Positions 1-8,395 are shown, counted from the stretch's first letter. The stretch: 35,491 nucleotides of DNA from Gemmatimonadota bacterium (GCA_002727195.1 PBWH01000016.1:68810-104300); one strand, 5' to 3'. The notes: a model not told the origin generated them from the sequence alone. A program made the numbers and translations.

Positions 1-468
1 TCTTCATTCGTGCATCATCTGCTGGAATTAGGCAACAGCTTCAGAACGCGTGATGTTTTCGCGTTCAATCGGCACGCGGCTGACCAGGTTGAGTTCGTCT
101 ACCCTGATTCGACACTGTCTTTCGCGCGACAGGGCTTTGAGTCCTGGTCGGTCGAGAGCCACCCCAACCACCAGATCCCCGGGAGGCGCATCGAGGACTT
201 CCTGGATGAACTGAACGGACTTCGGGCGACCTCCTACGTCTCGGAGGGTATGCACGAGCAGGGGCGCTCGGTGTTCGAGTCCCAGGGGATTCGCATCCGA
301 GTTCTGGAGAAGGGCGCTTTGCTCCGTGAAGTCGTCGTGGGTGCGTTGGACAAGCACCTTTTCGCCGCAACAAACGATCGAGAGCAGATCGTGCAGATCG
401 ATCCTTACTTCCTCGGCAAGATCCGCGATGTCCGCATCCATCCCAAACTGGGCGCCGAACAAGGCTGA
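1..468 (+). CDS. Unidentified open frame running in from the left edge
   Basis: Frame 1 is open from the first base to a TGA at 466-468, 13 bases before the next gene of the Bat operon. A GTG at 10 could be its start, or it may continue off the window. I do not recognise the product (about 152 residues, no membrane segment, no signal peptide). Bat operons usually have a moxR ATPase and a DUF58 protein here, but I cannot see a MoxR or DUF58 motif in it. The opposite strand is also open in the same codon register (462 down to 28, TTG start). The plus strand is preferred only because of operon context. It may be non-coding, or a divergent or damaged gene end. Confidence 0.3.
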   Translation, partial: SSFVHHLLELGNSFRTRDVFAFNRHAADQVEFVYPDSTLSFARQGFESWSVESHPNHQIPGRRIEDFLDELNGLRATSYVSEGMHEQGRSVFESQGIRIRVLEKGALLREVVVGALDKHLFAATNDREQIVQIDPYFLGKIRDVRIHPKLGAEQG

Positions 469-481
469 TCGACCACACGGT

Positions 482-1432
482 GTGACTGGTCGACTCCCGC
501 AGTACTTCGCCGCGTTTATCCTTTCGGTGGCCTTCGCTTCGGCAACGACTGGCGAGAACTATTCCTTCCGCGCCACCGTCGACAGAGACTCACTGACGGT
601 CGGCGATCCTGTCCATCTGACCCTGACGCTTGATTACCCCGAAGGGACTGCACCCGAATTCATCCCCGACTTGGAGCTGCCGGACGCACTTCGCACGCTC
701 GCAGCGCCGGATGCGGTCGACCGGGCGAAAAATGAAGGGATGCGTCGGCGGGTACAGACGATTCGGCTGGCCGCTTTCCGTCCGGGCGAGGTGTCGATCG
801 ATCGCCTCGCTGTTTGTGTCGTTCGATCACCCGGCGATACGGTCAGGCTGTCTGACAGCCCGATCTCGCTCCTCGTCCTGAGTGTGAGACCCGACAGCCT
901 GACTGACATCCTGGATGTGAAGGGACCCGTTAGTATAAACCCTGAGATACCGATCTGGGTCTGGGTCAGTCTTGGGCTGCTCGCCGTTGCGATTGTCCTC
1001 CTGGTATTGTGGCTACGACGAAATCGTTATAGCCCGGGGGAACCGGAACCGGTCGTGATGGTGGTTGACTGGTTTGCCGAGATCCGGAAACTGAGGGAGT
1101 CGGACCTGGTCGACTCCGGGGCCTACGACGCCTACTACACAAGGCTGTCCGAAGGGGTCCGCCGGTTCGTCGAGCAGCGGACGGGCGTGGAGGCTATGGA
1201 ACGCGCCACATTCGAGATTCGGGGAGATCTGCAGTCGGCGGGGATGGCCGATACGAGGATACTGGAAGTCGAGGCGTTCCTTAACGAGGCGGATCTGGTA
1301 AAGTTCGCAAAGTTCCAGCCCGGTGCCACACGAGCCAGACAGGACGCGGATCGTGTCCTGACCTTGATGACGCAGATCGACGGAGAACACCCGCGTCCGG
1401 AAGGCGCGTTGGAATCGGCGAGCGTGTCGTGA
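482..1432 (+). CDS. DUF4381/BatD-like membrane protein at head of Bat operon
   Basis: A 316-residue protein using a GTG start at 482, chosen because it places a signal peptide (about residues 1-22) at the N-terminus; the open frame itself extends upstream to 326. Residues 28-145 form a predicted beta-rich periplasmic domain beginning with a VGDPVHLTL-type strand, as in BatD proteins. One transmembrane helix follows at about 158-178. The cytoplasmic tail (about 190-300) contains the YYTRLSEGVRRFVEQRTG stretch typical of the DUF4381 family, which accompanies BatA/BatB. The stop overlaps the BatA start (GTGA), so the two genes should be translationally coupled. The family has no known enzymatic activity; a role in the Bat envelope complex is inferred from position. 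Confidence 0.7.
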   Translation: MTGRLPQYFAAFILSVAFASATTGENYSFRATVDRDSLTVGDPVHLTLTLDYPEGTAPEFIPDLELPDALRTLAAPDAVDRAKNEGMRRRVQTIRLAAFRPGEVSIDRLAVCVVRSPGDTVRLSDSPISLLVLSVRPDSLTDILDVKGPVSINPEIPIWVWVSLGLLAVAIVLLVLWLRRNRYSPGEPEPVVMVVDWFAEIRKLRESDLVDSGAYDAYYTRLSEGVRRFVEQRTGVEAMERATFEIRGDLQSAGMADTRILEVEAFLNEADLVKFAKFQPGATRARQDADRVLTLMTQIDGEHPRPEGALESASVS

Positions 1433-2424
1433 TCAGATTCGTAAACCCCGAAGTTCTTCTCGCCCTCCTAGTCATACCGCTGCTCGTGTACGGCTACGTC
1501 AAGCGGCAGCGGATGCGTGGGGGCAGCATCCGATTTTCGGACCTGAGCGCCGCTCGTCGTATCGTGCCTTCACTGATGCTTCGTTTGAGACACGCCCTTC
1601 TGGTGCTTCGATGTCTGGCGATCTTCTGTCTGGTAGTCGGTCTAGCGCGGCCGCAATCGGGCCGGGAGGGTCGGGAGGTCCTGAGCCAAGGGATCGACAT
1701 CATTATGGCGATCGATTGTTCCACGAGTATGGAGATCGAGGACCTGGGGGATGCTTCCCGGCTTGAGGTTTCGAAGCTGGTCGTGGCCGACTTTGCCGAT
1801 GGGCGCGTGAACGATCGTCTGGGGTTGGTTGTCTTCGCAGGCGAGGCATATACCCAGTGTCCATTGACGCTGGACTACGGCGTGTTCCTGTCCTTCCTGA
1901 AGGATGTGCGTCCTGCAGAAGAAGACTGGGACGGGACCGCGATTGGGACGGCGATCGCGACAGCCGTCAACCGGCTACGGGACTCCTCAGCCCAAAGCAA
2001 GGTGGTCATCCTGCTGACGGACGGACTCAACAACCGGGGCGAGATCGATCCTCTAACCGCCGCAAAGGCCGCGGAGGCCGTTGGCATCCGGATCTACACG
2101 ATCGGAGCCGGGTCGGACGGGGAGGCGTTGCGTCGTGTTGATGGTGGGTTGTTCGGTCCCCGACAAGTGCGGGTCAAGGTGGAGATCGACGAAGAGACGC
2201 TGGTCGCCGTGGCCGAGTCGACGGGAGGACTATACTTCAGGGCAACGAGCGCGGAGAAGCTGGAGGCGATCTACGCCGAGATCGGCGAGATGGAGAAGAC
2301 CGAGATCAAGACCAGGGAGTATGTGAACTACCGCGAGCTGTTCTCGATGTTCGTCTGGTCGGGTGTCTTCCTGTTGGGCCTGGAAACGGTCCTGGCCAAC
2401 ACGCGATTCCGGAGGATCCCTTGA
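1429..2424 (+). CDS. batA: BatA, VWA-domain membrane protein
   Basis: A 331-residue inner-membrane protein with a von Willebrand factor A domain, first member of the BatA-BatB pair of Bat (Bacteroides aerotolerance) operons. It has two N-terminal membrane segments (about 7-23 and 55-73), a VWA domain from about 90 to 290, and a last membrane segment near 308-325. The metal-ion-dependent adhesion site is intact: DCSTS at 96-100, with a threonine in GTAIGTA and an aspartate in LLTDG. It starts with GTG at 1429, overlapping the stop of the preceding gene by four bases. Bat proteins are linked to envelope stress and oxygen tolerance in some bacteria; the exact molecular partner is not known and nothing here adds to it. 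Confidence 0.88.
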   Translation: MIRFVNPEVLLALLVIPLLVYGYVKRQRMRGGSIRFSDLSAARRIVPSLMLRLRHALLVLRCLAIFCLVVGLARPQSGREGREVLSQGIDIIMAIDCSTSMEIEDLGDASRLEVSKLVVADFADGRVNDRLGLVVFAGEAYTQCPLTLDYGVFLSFLKDVRPAEEDWDGTAIGTAIATAVNRLRDSSAQSKVVILLTDGLNNRGEIDPLTAAKAAEAVGIRIYTIGAGSDGEALRRVDGGLFGPRQVRVKVEIDEETLVAVAESTGGLYFRATSAEKLEAIYAEIGEMEKTEIKTREYVNYRELFSMFVWSGVFLLGLETVLANTRFRRIP

Positions 2425-3422
2425 TGCGGTTTGGTGATCCCGGCGCGTTCTGGTTTCTCCTGGCTCTGCCCGCGCTGGCTGCCATATATGTCTGGTCTTT
2501 CAGGAAACGCAAGCAGGCGTTGGCCGGGTTTGGTGCCGGCCACCTGATGGAGAAGTTAACTGCGGCGACCAGCAGCACGCGACAGATCATCAAGGCTGTG
2601 CTCCTTCTGTTCGCCTTCTTCTTCCTGGTGCTTGCCCTGGTCCAACCACGGTTCGGGACGCGTCTCGAGATGGTTTCCCGACGCGGGGTCGATGTCATGG
2701 TCGCACTCGACACGTCCTTGAGCATGATGGCCATGGACGTGCCCCCGAACAGGTTGCTTCGGGCACGTCTGGAAATCGAGTCACTGATCGATCGTCTGGA
2801 AGGTGATCGTGTCGGGCTGGTTGCTTTCTCTGGTCAGAGCTTCGTACTGTGTCCCTTGACGCTCGACTATGGCGCAGCCAAACTGTTTCTTGATTCGATC
2901 GATACGGGACTGATCCCGACCCAGGGAACGGCGATCGCGCAGGCTGTTCGTACGGCCACAGATGCGTTTGGGGGTGAGGAGCAGAAATACAAGGCTCTGG
3001 TGTTGATCACCGACGGTGAGGATCACGTGGGTGAAGCGATCGAAGCGGCTGAGGCGGCCGCCGAGGCCGGCGTAAGGATCTTTGCGGTGGGGATCGGGAC
3101 TCCGGACGGGGAACTGATTCCAGTCAAGCGCGATGGCAGAACGGAATTCCTGAAGGATCGAGATGGGAATATCGTGAAGACTCGTCTGGATGAAGCGACG
3201 CTCGTAGAGATGGCAAAAATTACAGAGGGTGGATACGTTCGAAGCCAGCGAGGTCGTATCGGACTTGATGAAGTTTACGCACAGATTTCATCGATGGAGA
3301 AGCGGGAGCTCGGCTCTCGCAAACTGTCCCAGTACAAACACCGCTACCAGTGGCCATTGGGAACTGCTGTTGTGCTGATCATTCTGGAGAGCCTGCTGTC
3401 CGATCGCCGCCGCGTGTCGTAA
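2424..3422 (+). CDS. batB: BatB, VWA-domain membrane protein
   Basis: A 332-residue paralogue of BatA with the same plan: an N-terminal membrane segment (about 8-24), a second near 57-74, a VWA domain from about 90, and a C-terminal membrane segment near 310-326. The metal-binding motif DTSLS lies at 96-100, with QGTAIAQA and LITDGEDH supplying the other ligands. The ATG at 2424 is preferred over the TTG at 2421 because it sits 8 bases after a GGAGG at 2411-2415 and overlaps the batA stop as TGATG. BatA and BatB are thought to form a complex with the TPR protein BatC. All residues expected for a functional VWA fold appear present. Confidence 0.88.
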   Translation: MRFGDPGAFWFLLALPALAAIYVWSFRKRKQALAGFGAGHLMEKLTAATSSTRQIIKAVLLLFAFFFLVLALVQPRFGTRLEMVSRRGVDVMVALDTSLSMMAMDVPPNRLLRARLEIESLIDRLEGDRVGLVAFSGQSFVLCPLTLDYGAAKLFLDSIDTGLIPTQGTAIAQAVRTATDAFGGEEQKYKALVLITDGEDHVGEAIEAAEAAAEAGVRIFAVGIGTPDGELIPVKRDGRTEFLKDRDGNIVKTRLDEATLVEMAKITEGGYVRSQRGRIGLDEVYAQISSMEKRELGSRKLSQYKHRYQWPLGTAVVLIILESLLSDRRRVS

Positions 3423-3438
3423 CAATGGAGAGGCCGGT

Positions 3439-4224
3439 TTGCGTAAGATCGACCACATCCCGGTGGTAGCCGTTCTGTGGACGGTACTGTGTGCGTTCTC
3501 TTTCCTCGATGATGTCGCAAGGAAGGTAGAGCAGGGGAACGAGCACTTCGACCGCGCAGAATTTCAAGAGGCGCTGAAGGCTTATCAAGAGGCTCAGACC
3601 GATCGTCCGGACGCCCCCGAGCTTCATTTTAATCTGGGCGATGCACTCTACAAGACCGGGGCAGTTGTCGAGGCGATGTCGGCTTTCGAGCAGGCCGCAA
3701 AGACAGGCGACAAAAACATGGCGGCGAAGGCGTATTACAACGTGGGGAACTCCCTCTACCGTCAGCAGGCCTTCGACAAGGCTGTCGGTGCGTATGAGAA
3801 GTCGCTCGAACTGAATCCTGACGACCGTGACGCAAAGGTCAACTTGGAGATGACGCTCGAAAAGCTGGAGGAGCAACAACAACAGGATCAGAACCAGGAT
3901 CAGCAGGACCAGAACAAGGATCAAGATCAGGAAGACGACGAGCAGCAGAATCAGGACCAAGCGGATGATGAAGAGAATCAGGATAGTCAGAATCAGCAGC
4001 AGCAAAACGAGAACGACGAACAGGATCAGAGTGAGCAGCAGAATCCGAATGACCAGCCCGAACAGGGGCAGGACGAGCAGCAACAACAGCCGCAGGAGCC
4101 GGGCGAGTTGAGCCCTGAGGAGGCACAGCGGCTGCTCGACGCGATGAAGGATCGCGAATCCGAGTCGCAGAAGCGGCGTCGTGTACGGTTGCAAGGGAAG
4201 CGATATAGAGGGAACCCGTGGTAA
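3439..4224 (+). CDS. batC: BatC, TPR protein with Q/D/N-rich tail
   Basis: A 261-residue protein with an N-terminal hydrophobic segment (about 8-22), two to three tetratricopeptide repeats (about 26-140), then an extreme low-complexity stretch rich in Gln, Asp, Asn and Glu at about 144-220. The tail after it (LSPEEAQRLLDAMKDRE, ending near Trp261) matches the short conserved C-terminal element of BatC proteins. The start is a TTG at 3439 with GGAGAGG 5 bases upstream; the nearby ATG at 3425 is out of frame. TPRs mediate protein contacts, so BatC probably scaffolds BatA/BatB. Low-complexity tails are known in this family, though this one is long. On the opposite strand the repeat gives a spurious Leu/Val/Ile-rich frame. 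Confidence 0.82.
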   Translation: MRKIDHIPVVAVLWTVLCAFSFLDDVARKVEQGNEHFDRAEFQEALKAYQEAQTDRPDAPELHFNLGDALYKTGAVVEAMSAFEQAAKTGDKNMAAKAYYNVGNSLYRQQAFDKAVGAYEKSLELNPDDRDAKVNLEMTLEKLEEQQQQDQNQDQQDQNKDQDQEDDEQQNQDQADDEENQDSQNQQQQNENDEQDQSEQQNPNDQPEQGQDEQQQQPQEPGELSPEEAQRLLDAMKDRESESQKRRRVRLQGKRYRGNPW

Positions 4225-6044
4225 GCCTGCGTATTCTTGTCGGGGTGGTGTGTCTGAGTCTCGTGAGCGTGCCTGTTCAAGCGATGACCGTCCAACTGTC
4301 TGCCGACCGTACCCGGGTGGGGGTCGGCGAGGTCTTCTCTTTGACGGTCGCCATGTCGATCGAGGAGGTTGCAGTGCCGACGCCCGACCTCACACTTCCG
4401 GATGCGTTCGACCTCATCGGGTCAAGGTCGTCCACGTCGACCTCGATCTCGATCGTACAAGGTGCCGTAAGCCAGACAAAGACGGTAAACGTGGTGAACT
4501 CCGTTCGGGCCAAGGAAGAAGGAACCTTCACGATCGGTCCAGCAAGTGTGGTCTCTAACGGGCAGACCATCCGGTCGCAAGCGATTCAGGTGGAAGTCGT
4601 AAAGGGTGCTGCCGCTCCTCGTGCATCGTCGCCCCTGTCCGGGCAGGATGCGGTCACGGCTGACCAGCTCCAGGAGATTGAGGAGAACCTATTCATCGAG
4701 GTGAGCGCGGACAGGGAGTCCGTCTATATCGGTGAGCAGATCGTGCTGACATATGATCTCTACTCCCGGTATCGCATCCAGAACCCGAGATTCGGTGTGG
4801 TACCCTCATACACCGGATTTTGGGCTGAGAAAATTTTCGATGCGAGCCGCCTGGAGCAGCGGTCGGAGGTCGTGAACGGCCGCTCATTCAACCGGTCGAG
4901 GCTCAAACAGGTCGCGTTGTTTCCAACCGTTCCGGGCAAGCAGAAGATTGAGCAGCTCGAATTCGTGTGTGACATCCCGCTCAGGTCTCGGCGACGCAGC
5001 CTGTTCGATGTGGACGATTTCTTCAGTTGGGATCCCTTCCGGTCCCGCCAGGTGACGATTCGGGCCACGGACATCGAGCTCGACATCAAACCGTTGCCTG
5101 GAAATGTGGCCGCATCGTTTTGTGGCGGGGTCGGCCGGTTCGACATCGAGGCTGTGACGTCTTCGGAGATGGCAACCCAGGGCGATCCTGTAACGGTGAC
5201 GATCACAGTAAAAGGACGCGGGAACCTACACGGGGTGGGCGAACCGCGCAGGCCTGACACGCAATCCTTCAAGTTCTACGACCCGAAGAGCACGGTGGAG
5301 ACACGGCTGAACGGCACGGTCCTTGAGGGTGAGAAGACGTTCGAATACGTGGTCATCCCCGTCGAGAGTGGGACTGTGGAGTTGCCCCCGTTCGAACTCG
5401 CTTATTTCGATCCTGATCGGAAGCGCTACGTCACCGCGAGATCTCAGCCGGTGCTCCTTTCGGTTGCTCCGGGCGAGCAGGTCGAGGAAGTATCCATGAG
5501 TGCTCCTTCTGGCCGGGCCGTCGAGCTGATGGCTCAGGATATTCGCCACATCAAGCCCGATGCACGGAGCCTGGAGCCCCAGGGGGCTTACCTATACCAA
5601 TCGTCAACGATTTGGGGGCTCAACGCGCTTCCGCTCCTTGTCCTCGGGGTTGCCATCGCCTGGAGGCAGCGGCAGGAGCGGCTTGACGTCGACGTTGCCT
5701 ACGCACGTAAACGCCGTTCACGTGGTGAGGCCCGCAAGCGGTTGGACCAGGCGCGGGAGGCCAAGTCTGGAGGGTCAGCTGAATTCCACTCGGAAATACG
5801 TCAGGCTATTGCCGGATTCCTGTCGGATCGCCTGAATCTGGAGAGCGGTGAGCTGACAGAAGGGGATGCGCGTCGACACCTGGCTGAGCGAGGAGCTGCC
5901 GCCGAAATGGTCGACGAGGTGGCGGCTATCTTGCAGGTCTGCGACTTTGCGAGGTTCGCGCCCGGCGAGAACAGCCAGTCGGACAGAGAGGCACTTCTTG
6001 TCCGAGCAGAAACGGCGATCGAGGGGTTGGAAGGATCCCTGTGA
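4218..6044 (+). CDS. batD: BatD-like periplasmic/membrane protein
   Basis: A 608-residue protein of the BatD (oxygen tolerance) family. A cleavable signal peptide (about 1-22, ending VQA) is followed by repeated beta-sandwich domains; two of them open with the family-type strand pattern (VGVGEVFSLTV near 33, IGEQIVLTYDL near 171). One transmembrane helix lies near 464-480, followed by a basic cytoplasmic stretch and a helical tail ending GLEGSL. The start is a GTG at 4218 overlapping the batC stop, with GAGGG at 4208-4212 just upstream. The tail resembles that of the DUF4381-like protein at the operon head (FARFAPGE versus FAKFQPGA), so the two may be related parts of the same complex. Confidence 0.83.
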   Translation: MVSLRILVGVVCLSLVSVPVQAMTVQLSADRTRVGVGEVFSLTVAMSIEEVAVPTPDLTLPDAFDLIGSRSSTSTSISIVQGAVSQTKTVNVVNSVRAKEEGTFTIGPASVVSNGQTIRSQAIQVEVVKGAAAPRASSPLSGQDAVTADQLQEIEENLFIEVSADRESVYIGEQIVLTYDLYSRYRIQNPRFGVVPSYTGFWAEKIFDASRLEQRSEVVNGRSFNRSRLKQVALFPTVPGKQKIEQLEFVCDIPLRSRRRSLFDVDDFFSWDPFRSRQVTIRATDIELDIKPLPGNVAASFCGGVGRFDIEAVTSSEMATQGDPVTVTITVKGRGNLHGVGEPRRPDTQSFKFYDPKSTVETRLNGTVLEGEKTFEYVVIPVESGTVELPPFELAYFDPDRKRYVTARSQPVLLSVAPGEQVEEVSMSAPSGRAVELMAQDIRHIKPDARSLEPQGAYLYQSSTIWGLNALPLLVLGVAIAWRQRQERLDVDVAYARKRRSRGEARKRLDQAREAKSGGSAEFHSEIRQAIAGFLSDRLNLESGELTEGDARRHLAERGAAAEMVDEVAAILQVCDFARFAPGENSQSDREALLVRAETAIEGLEGSL

Positions 6045-6784
6045 GACGGTGGATGATCCTGACTGCCCTTATCCTGCTTGGGATGATCTCCTCGACAGGG
6101 GCCGCGACCTCGGCATACAACGAGGGTAACCGGCTGTATCGCCAGGGCGACTACGCAGGCGCGATCCGACAGTATCAGGGCGCGATCTCGTCCGGCCTAG
6201 AGCACGCGGATCTATACTACAACCTAGGGAACGCACATTTCAAGGCCGGGGAGATTGGACTTGCCGCGCTCAGCTACGAGCGCGCCCGCCGGCTTTCGCC
6301 ATCCGACCCGGATATTCTAGAGAATATCGCGTTTGTCGACGCAACCAAAGTCGATCGTTTTGACGTGGATTCCCCGAATGCGGTCACACGATTCCTCATC
6401 GGGATCTACCAGGCGTTTTCACCTGATCTCTTGATGGTTTTTCTCTCGCTCAGCTTCGCAGGGCTTTGTTTCGCCGTGGGGGCATGGTTCTTTTCCGGGC
6501 GACGGACAGTTTGGTTTCTGGTCGGTGGGCTGTGTCTGGTTGCGTGTCTGGCGTGGGGGGGACTGTTGACCGCCAAATCAGACGAGCTATCGACACGAGA
6601 AGGGATTGTCCTGATCGATAAGGTTCAAGGCCGCAGTGGTCCTGGGGGCGAGTACCTCCAGGTATTCACGCTACACGAGGCCACAAAGGTCTCCGTGGAG
6701 CGCGCCGAGGGGCGCTGGACCCTGGTTCGCCTGCCCAACGGAATTGGGGGATGGATTCCCACCGAGGTTCTTGGCATGATCTGA
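6041..6784 (+). CDS. batE: BatE-like TPR and SH3-domain membrane protein
   Basis: A 247-residue protein that closes the Bat operon, starting with a GTG that overlaps the batD stop (GTGA). It has a signal peptide or anchor (about 1-21), two tetratricopeptide repeats (about 24-95), two transmembrane helices (about 130-150 and 157-178), and a C-terminal SH3-like domain (about 188-247) with the [15 protein letters not shown] and GGWIP features of bacterial SH3 domains. Bacterial SH3 domains often bind peptidoglycan or peptides at the envelope. The architecture is typical of BatE. The next gene follows after 79 bases that hold a promoter-like sequence, so the operon probably ends here, although I see no strong terminator. 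Confidence 0.8.
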   Translation: MRRWMILTALILLGMISSTGAATSAYNEGNRLYRQGDYAGAIRQYQGAISSGLEHADLYYNLGNAHFKAGEIGLAALSYERARRLSPSDPDILENIAFVDATKVDRFDVDSPNAVTRFLIGIYQAFSPDLLMVFLSLSFAGLCFAVGAWFFSGRRTVWFLVGGLCLVACLAWGGLLTAKSDELSTREGIVLIDKVQGRSGPGGEYLQVFTLHEATKVSVERAEGRWTLVRLPNGIGGWIPTEVLGMI

Positions 6785-6794
6785 CGCTTTGAGC

Positions 6795-6823
6795 TTCCCA
6801 CGAAGATTCTCCTCGTCTATATT
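6795..6823 (+). promoter_or_regulatory. Candidate promoter for thrC
   Basis: TTCCCA at 6795-6800 and TATATT at 6818-6823 are separated by 17 bases. The -10 box is the same TATATT as the two strong promoters at 8205 and 26810; the -35 box matches the sigma-70 consensus at four of six positions. Transcription would begin near 6830, leaving a leader of about 35 bases. A TTGAGC at 6789 is also present but too far from the -10 box. Confidence 0.45.
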
Positions 6824-6863
6824 CGCCGTGTCCACCACACCCGCTCAATCGACCACTGAACGT

Positions 6864-8204
6864 ATGACACCCAACGCCTGGTTCCAATGCTTCAGAGGCT
6901 GTGAAGGTCGCTATCCTCTGACTCAAATCATCTACGAGTGCCCGAGCTGTGGCGGCCTGCTCGAGGTCCGTCACGATACCGACGCTCTCAAGACACGGTT
7001 AGGCAAGGAATGGCGGGGCCTCTTCGACGAACGCTTCATGCGGACGGACTGGCCGTACGGGAGCGCAGTGTGGGGTAAGAAGGAGCTGGTCTGCCCCGTC
7101 ATCGAGGACGATAACGTCGTGTCGATGTGGGAGGGAGGATCCAACCTCTTCTGGGCCGAGCGGCTGGGACGTGAGATCGGCTGCGAGGACCTGTGGATCA
7201 AGCAGTGCGGCAATAGTCACACCGGGTCGTTCAAGGATCTTGGCATGACCGTTCTTGTCTCGATGGTCAATCAGATGCTCCACGAGGGACAGACTGTTCC
7301 AGCGGTGGCCTGCGCGTCTACCGGGGACACTTCTGCGGCGCTCGCAGCGTATGCGGCGGCGGCCGGGATCCAGTCGGTCGTCTTTCTGCCGAAGGACAAG
7401 GTGTCGACCGCTCAGCTCGTTCAGCCGGTCTCGAATGGGGCCCTGGTAATGAGTCTGGAAACAGATTTCGACGGATGCATGCGTCTGGTTCGCGAGATAT
7501 GCCAGAAGGAGAACATATACCTGGCCAACTCGATGAACTCGCTCCGGGTCGAGGGACAGAAGACGGTGGCGATCGAGCTCGTTCAGCAGGATGACTGGAA
7601 CGTGCCGGACTGGGTGGTGATTCCCGGTGGGAACCTTGGTAATTCGAGCGCCCTGGGGAAGGGCTTCCTCGAGATGAAGGAGCTGGGCATCATCGACAAG
7701 CTGCCCCGAATCGCAGTCGCTCAGGCAGCCAATGCGAATCCGTTGCATACGAGCTACCTGAACAACTTCGATACGTTCGAGCCGGTTCAAGCCAAGACCA
7801 CTCTGGCAAGCGCCATCCAGATCGGGGATCCGGTTTCGAGAGAGAAGTCGATCGCCACCCTGAAGCAGTTTGGAGGCGTGGTCGAACAGGTTACGGAGCA
7901 GGAGTTGTCCGAGGCCTGCGCGCAGGCGGATCGCACGGGGCTTTTCTGCTGCCCTCATACTGGTGTCGCATTTGGGGGTCTCCTGAAGCTGCTGGAACGG
8001 GGGGAAGTGAAGCCGTTAGACAAGGTCGTGGTGATATCGACCGCACACGGCCTCAAGTTTACGGATTTCAAGGTGCGATACCACCAGAACGAGCTCTCTG
8101 AGTTCGGCGTCGAGCCGACGAGGCCAAACCTTCCAGTGGAGCTTCCAGCCGAATATAATGTGGTGCGAGATGCTCTGTTCCGGAAACTCGATTCAGCGGC
8201 ATAG
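6864..8204 (+). CDS. thrC: Threonine synthase, plant-type
   Basis: A 446-residue pyridoxal-phosphate enzyme that converts O-phosphohomoserine to threonine and phosphate. The PLP lysine is K124 in [14 protein letters not shown]. Other family motifs are [16 protein letters not shown] (phosphate/cofactor loop) and the C-terminal STAHGLKF. The N-terminus carries two cysteine pairs (CFRGC at 9-13, CPSC at 26-29). From about residue 53 onward the sequence follows plant threonine synthase very closely as I recall it, including the WPYGS, FLP.DK and [10 protein letters not shown] regions. The ATG at 6864 is chosen because the extra 25 residues upstream are not family-like and would overlap the likely promoter. 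Plant enzymes are activated by SAM; whether this one is cannot be seen. The next gene is the methionine-branch enzyme sharing the same substrate in plants. Confidence 0.92.
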   Translation: MTPNAWFQCFRGCEGRYPLTQIIYECPSCGGLLEVRHDTDALKTRLGKEWRGLFDERFMRTDWPYGSAVWGKKELVCPVIEDDNVVSMWEGGSNLFWAERLGREIGCEDLWIKQCGNSHTGSFKDLGMTVLVSMVNQMLHEGQTVPAVACASTGDTSAALAAYAAAAGIQSVVFLPKDKVSTAQLVQPVSNGALVMSLETDFDGCMRLVREICQKENIYLANSMNSLRVEGQKTVAIELVQQDDWNVPDWVVIPGGNLGNSSALGKGFLEMKELGIIDKLPRIAVAQAANANPLHTSYLNNFDTFEPVQAKTTLASAIQIGDPVSREKSIATLKQFGGVVEQVTEQELSEACAQADRTGLFCCPHTGVAFGGLLKLLERGEVKPLDKVVVISTAHGLKFTDFKVRYHQNELSEFGVEPTRPNLPVELPAEYNVVRDALFRKLDSAA

Positions 8205-8233
8205 TTGACACATCGGGGACGCGCCTATATATT
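8205..8233 (+). promoter_or_regulatory. Strong sigma-70-type promoter for riboswitch-metB
   Basis: TTGACA at 8205-8210 begins directly after the thrC stop codon (8202-8204), and TATATT at 8228-8233 follows after exactly 17 bases. Transcription should start near 8240, about 18 bases before the SAM-II aptamer. The match is a perfect -35 and five of six in the -10 box. Confidence 0.85.
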
Positions 8234-8257
8234 CCAGGCGAGAGGATATGACTCCAA

Positions 8258-8310
8258 AGTGGTGATTTGCGGCATATTGCAGCCACTCTAAACAATGCGC
8301 TAAAAAGCCC
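8258..8310 (+). promoter_or_regulatory. SAM-II riboswitch aptamer
   Basis: The sequence reproduces the SAM-II (SAM_alpha) consensus as I remember it: GTGGTGATTTG, then TTGCAGCCAC, TAAACAA, and GCTAAAAAG. Stem P1 pairs AGTGG (8258-8262) with CCACT (8283-8287). The loop can form the expected H-type pseudoknot with the 3' tail, for example ATTG (8276-8279) with CAAT (8293-8296), and GGC (8271-8273) with GCC (8307-8309). It lies between a strong promoter and an intrinsic terminator in the leader of cystathionine gamma-synthase. SAM-II senses S-adenosylmethionine and turns down methionine genes. A covariance-model search against Rfam RF00521 would be decisive. Confidence 0.9.
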
Positions 8311-8347
8311 TGTTCGACCTAGATTGCATCATTGCGACGCAATAATG

Positions 8348-8384
8348 ACTCCCGGGTGCTTAAGGCATTCGGGAGTTTTCGTTT
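8348..8384 (+). terminator. Intrinsic terminator downstream of SAM-II aptamer
   Basis: ACTCCCG (8348-8354) pairs perfectly with CGGGAGT (8370-8376), with a further TGC/GCA pairing inside (8357-8359 with 8365-8367). TTTTCGTTT follows at 8376-8384. It stands in the leader 12 bases before the metB start, so it should work as an attenuator. A possible antiterminator is AAGCCC of the aptamer tail (8305-8310) pairing with GGGTGCTT (8354-8361), apart from a two-base bulge. A separate hairpin at 8327-8347 lies between aptamer and terminator. Confidence 0.82.
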
Positions 8385-8395
8385 ATAGGCAGGCT

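Noticed and set aside
3379..4194. A 271-residue minus-strand frame very rich in Leu, Val and Ile, looking like a membrane protein
   Set aside because: It is the antisense of the Gln/Asp-rich tract of batC; complementing CAG/CAA and GAT/GAC codons yields Leu, Val and Ile codons. It has no ribosome-binding site and no family signature.
6789..6863. A TTG start at 6789 giving a longer threonine synthase
   Set aside because: The additional 25 residues do not look like the family and would cover the likely promoter; the ATG at 6864 gives a normal N-terminus.
8267..8395. An N-terminal extension of cystathionine gamma-synthase from 8267
   Set aside because: This stretch is the SAM-II aptamer and terminator; the family N-terminus starts at the ATG at 8396.
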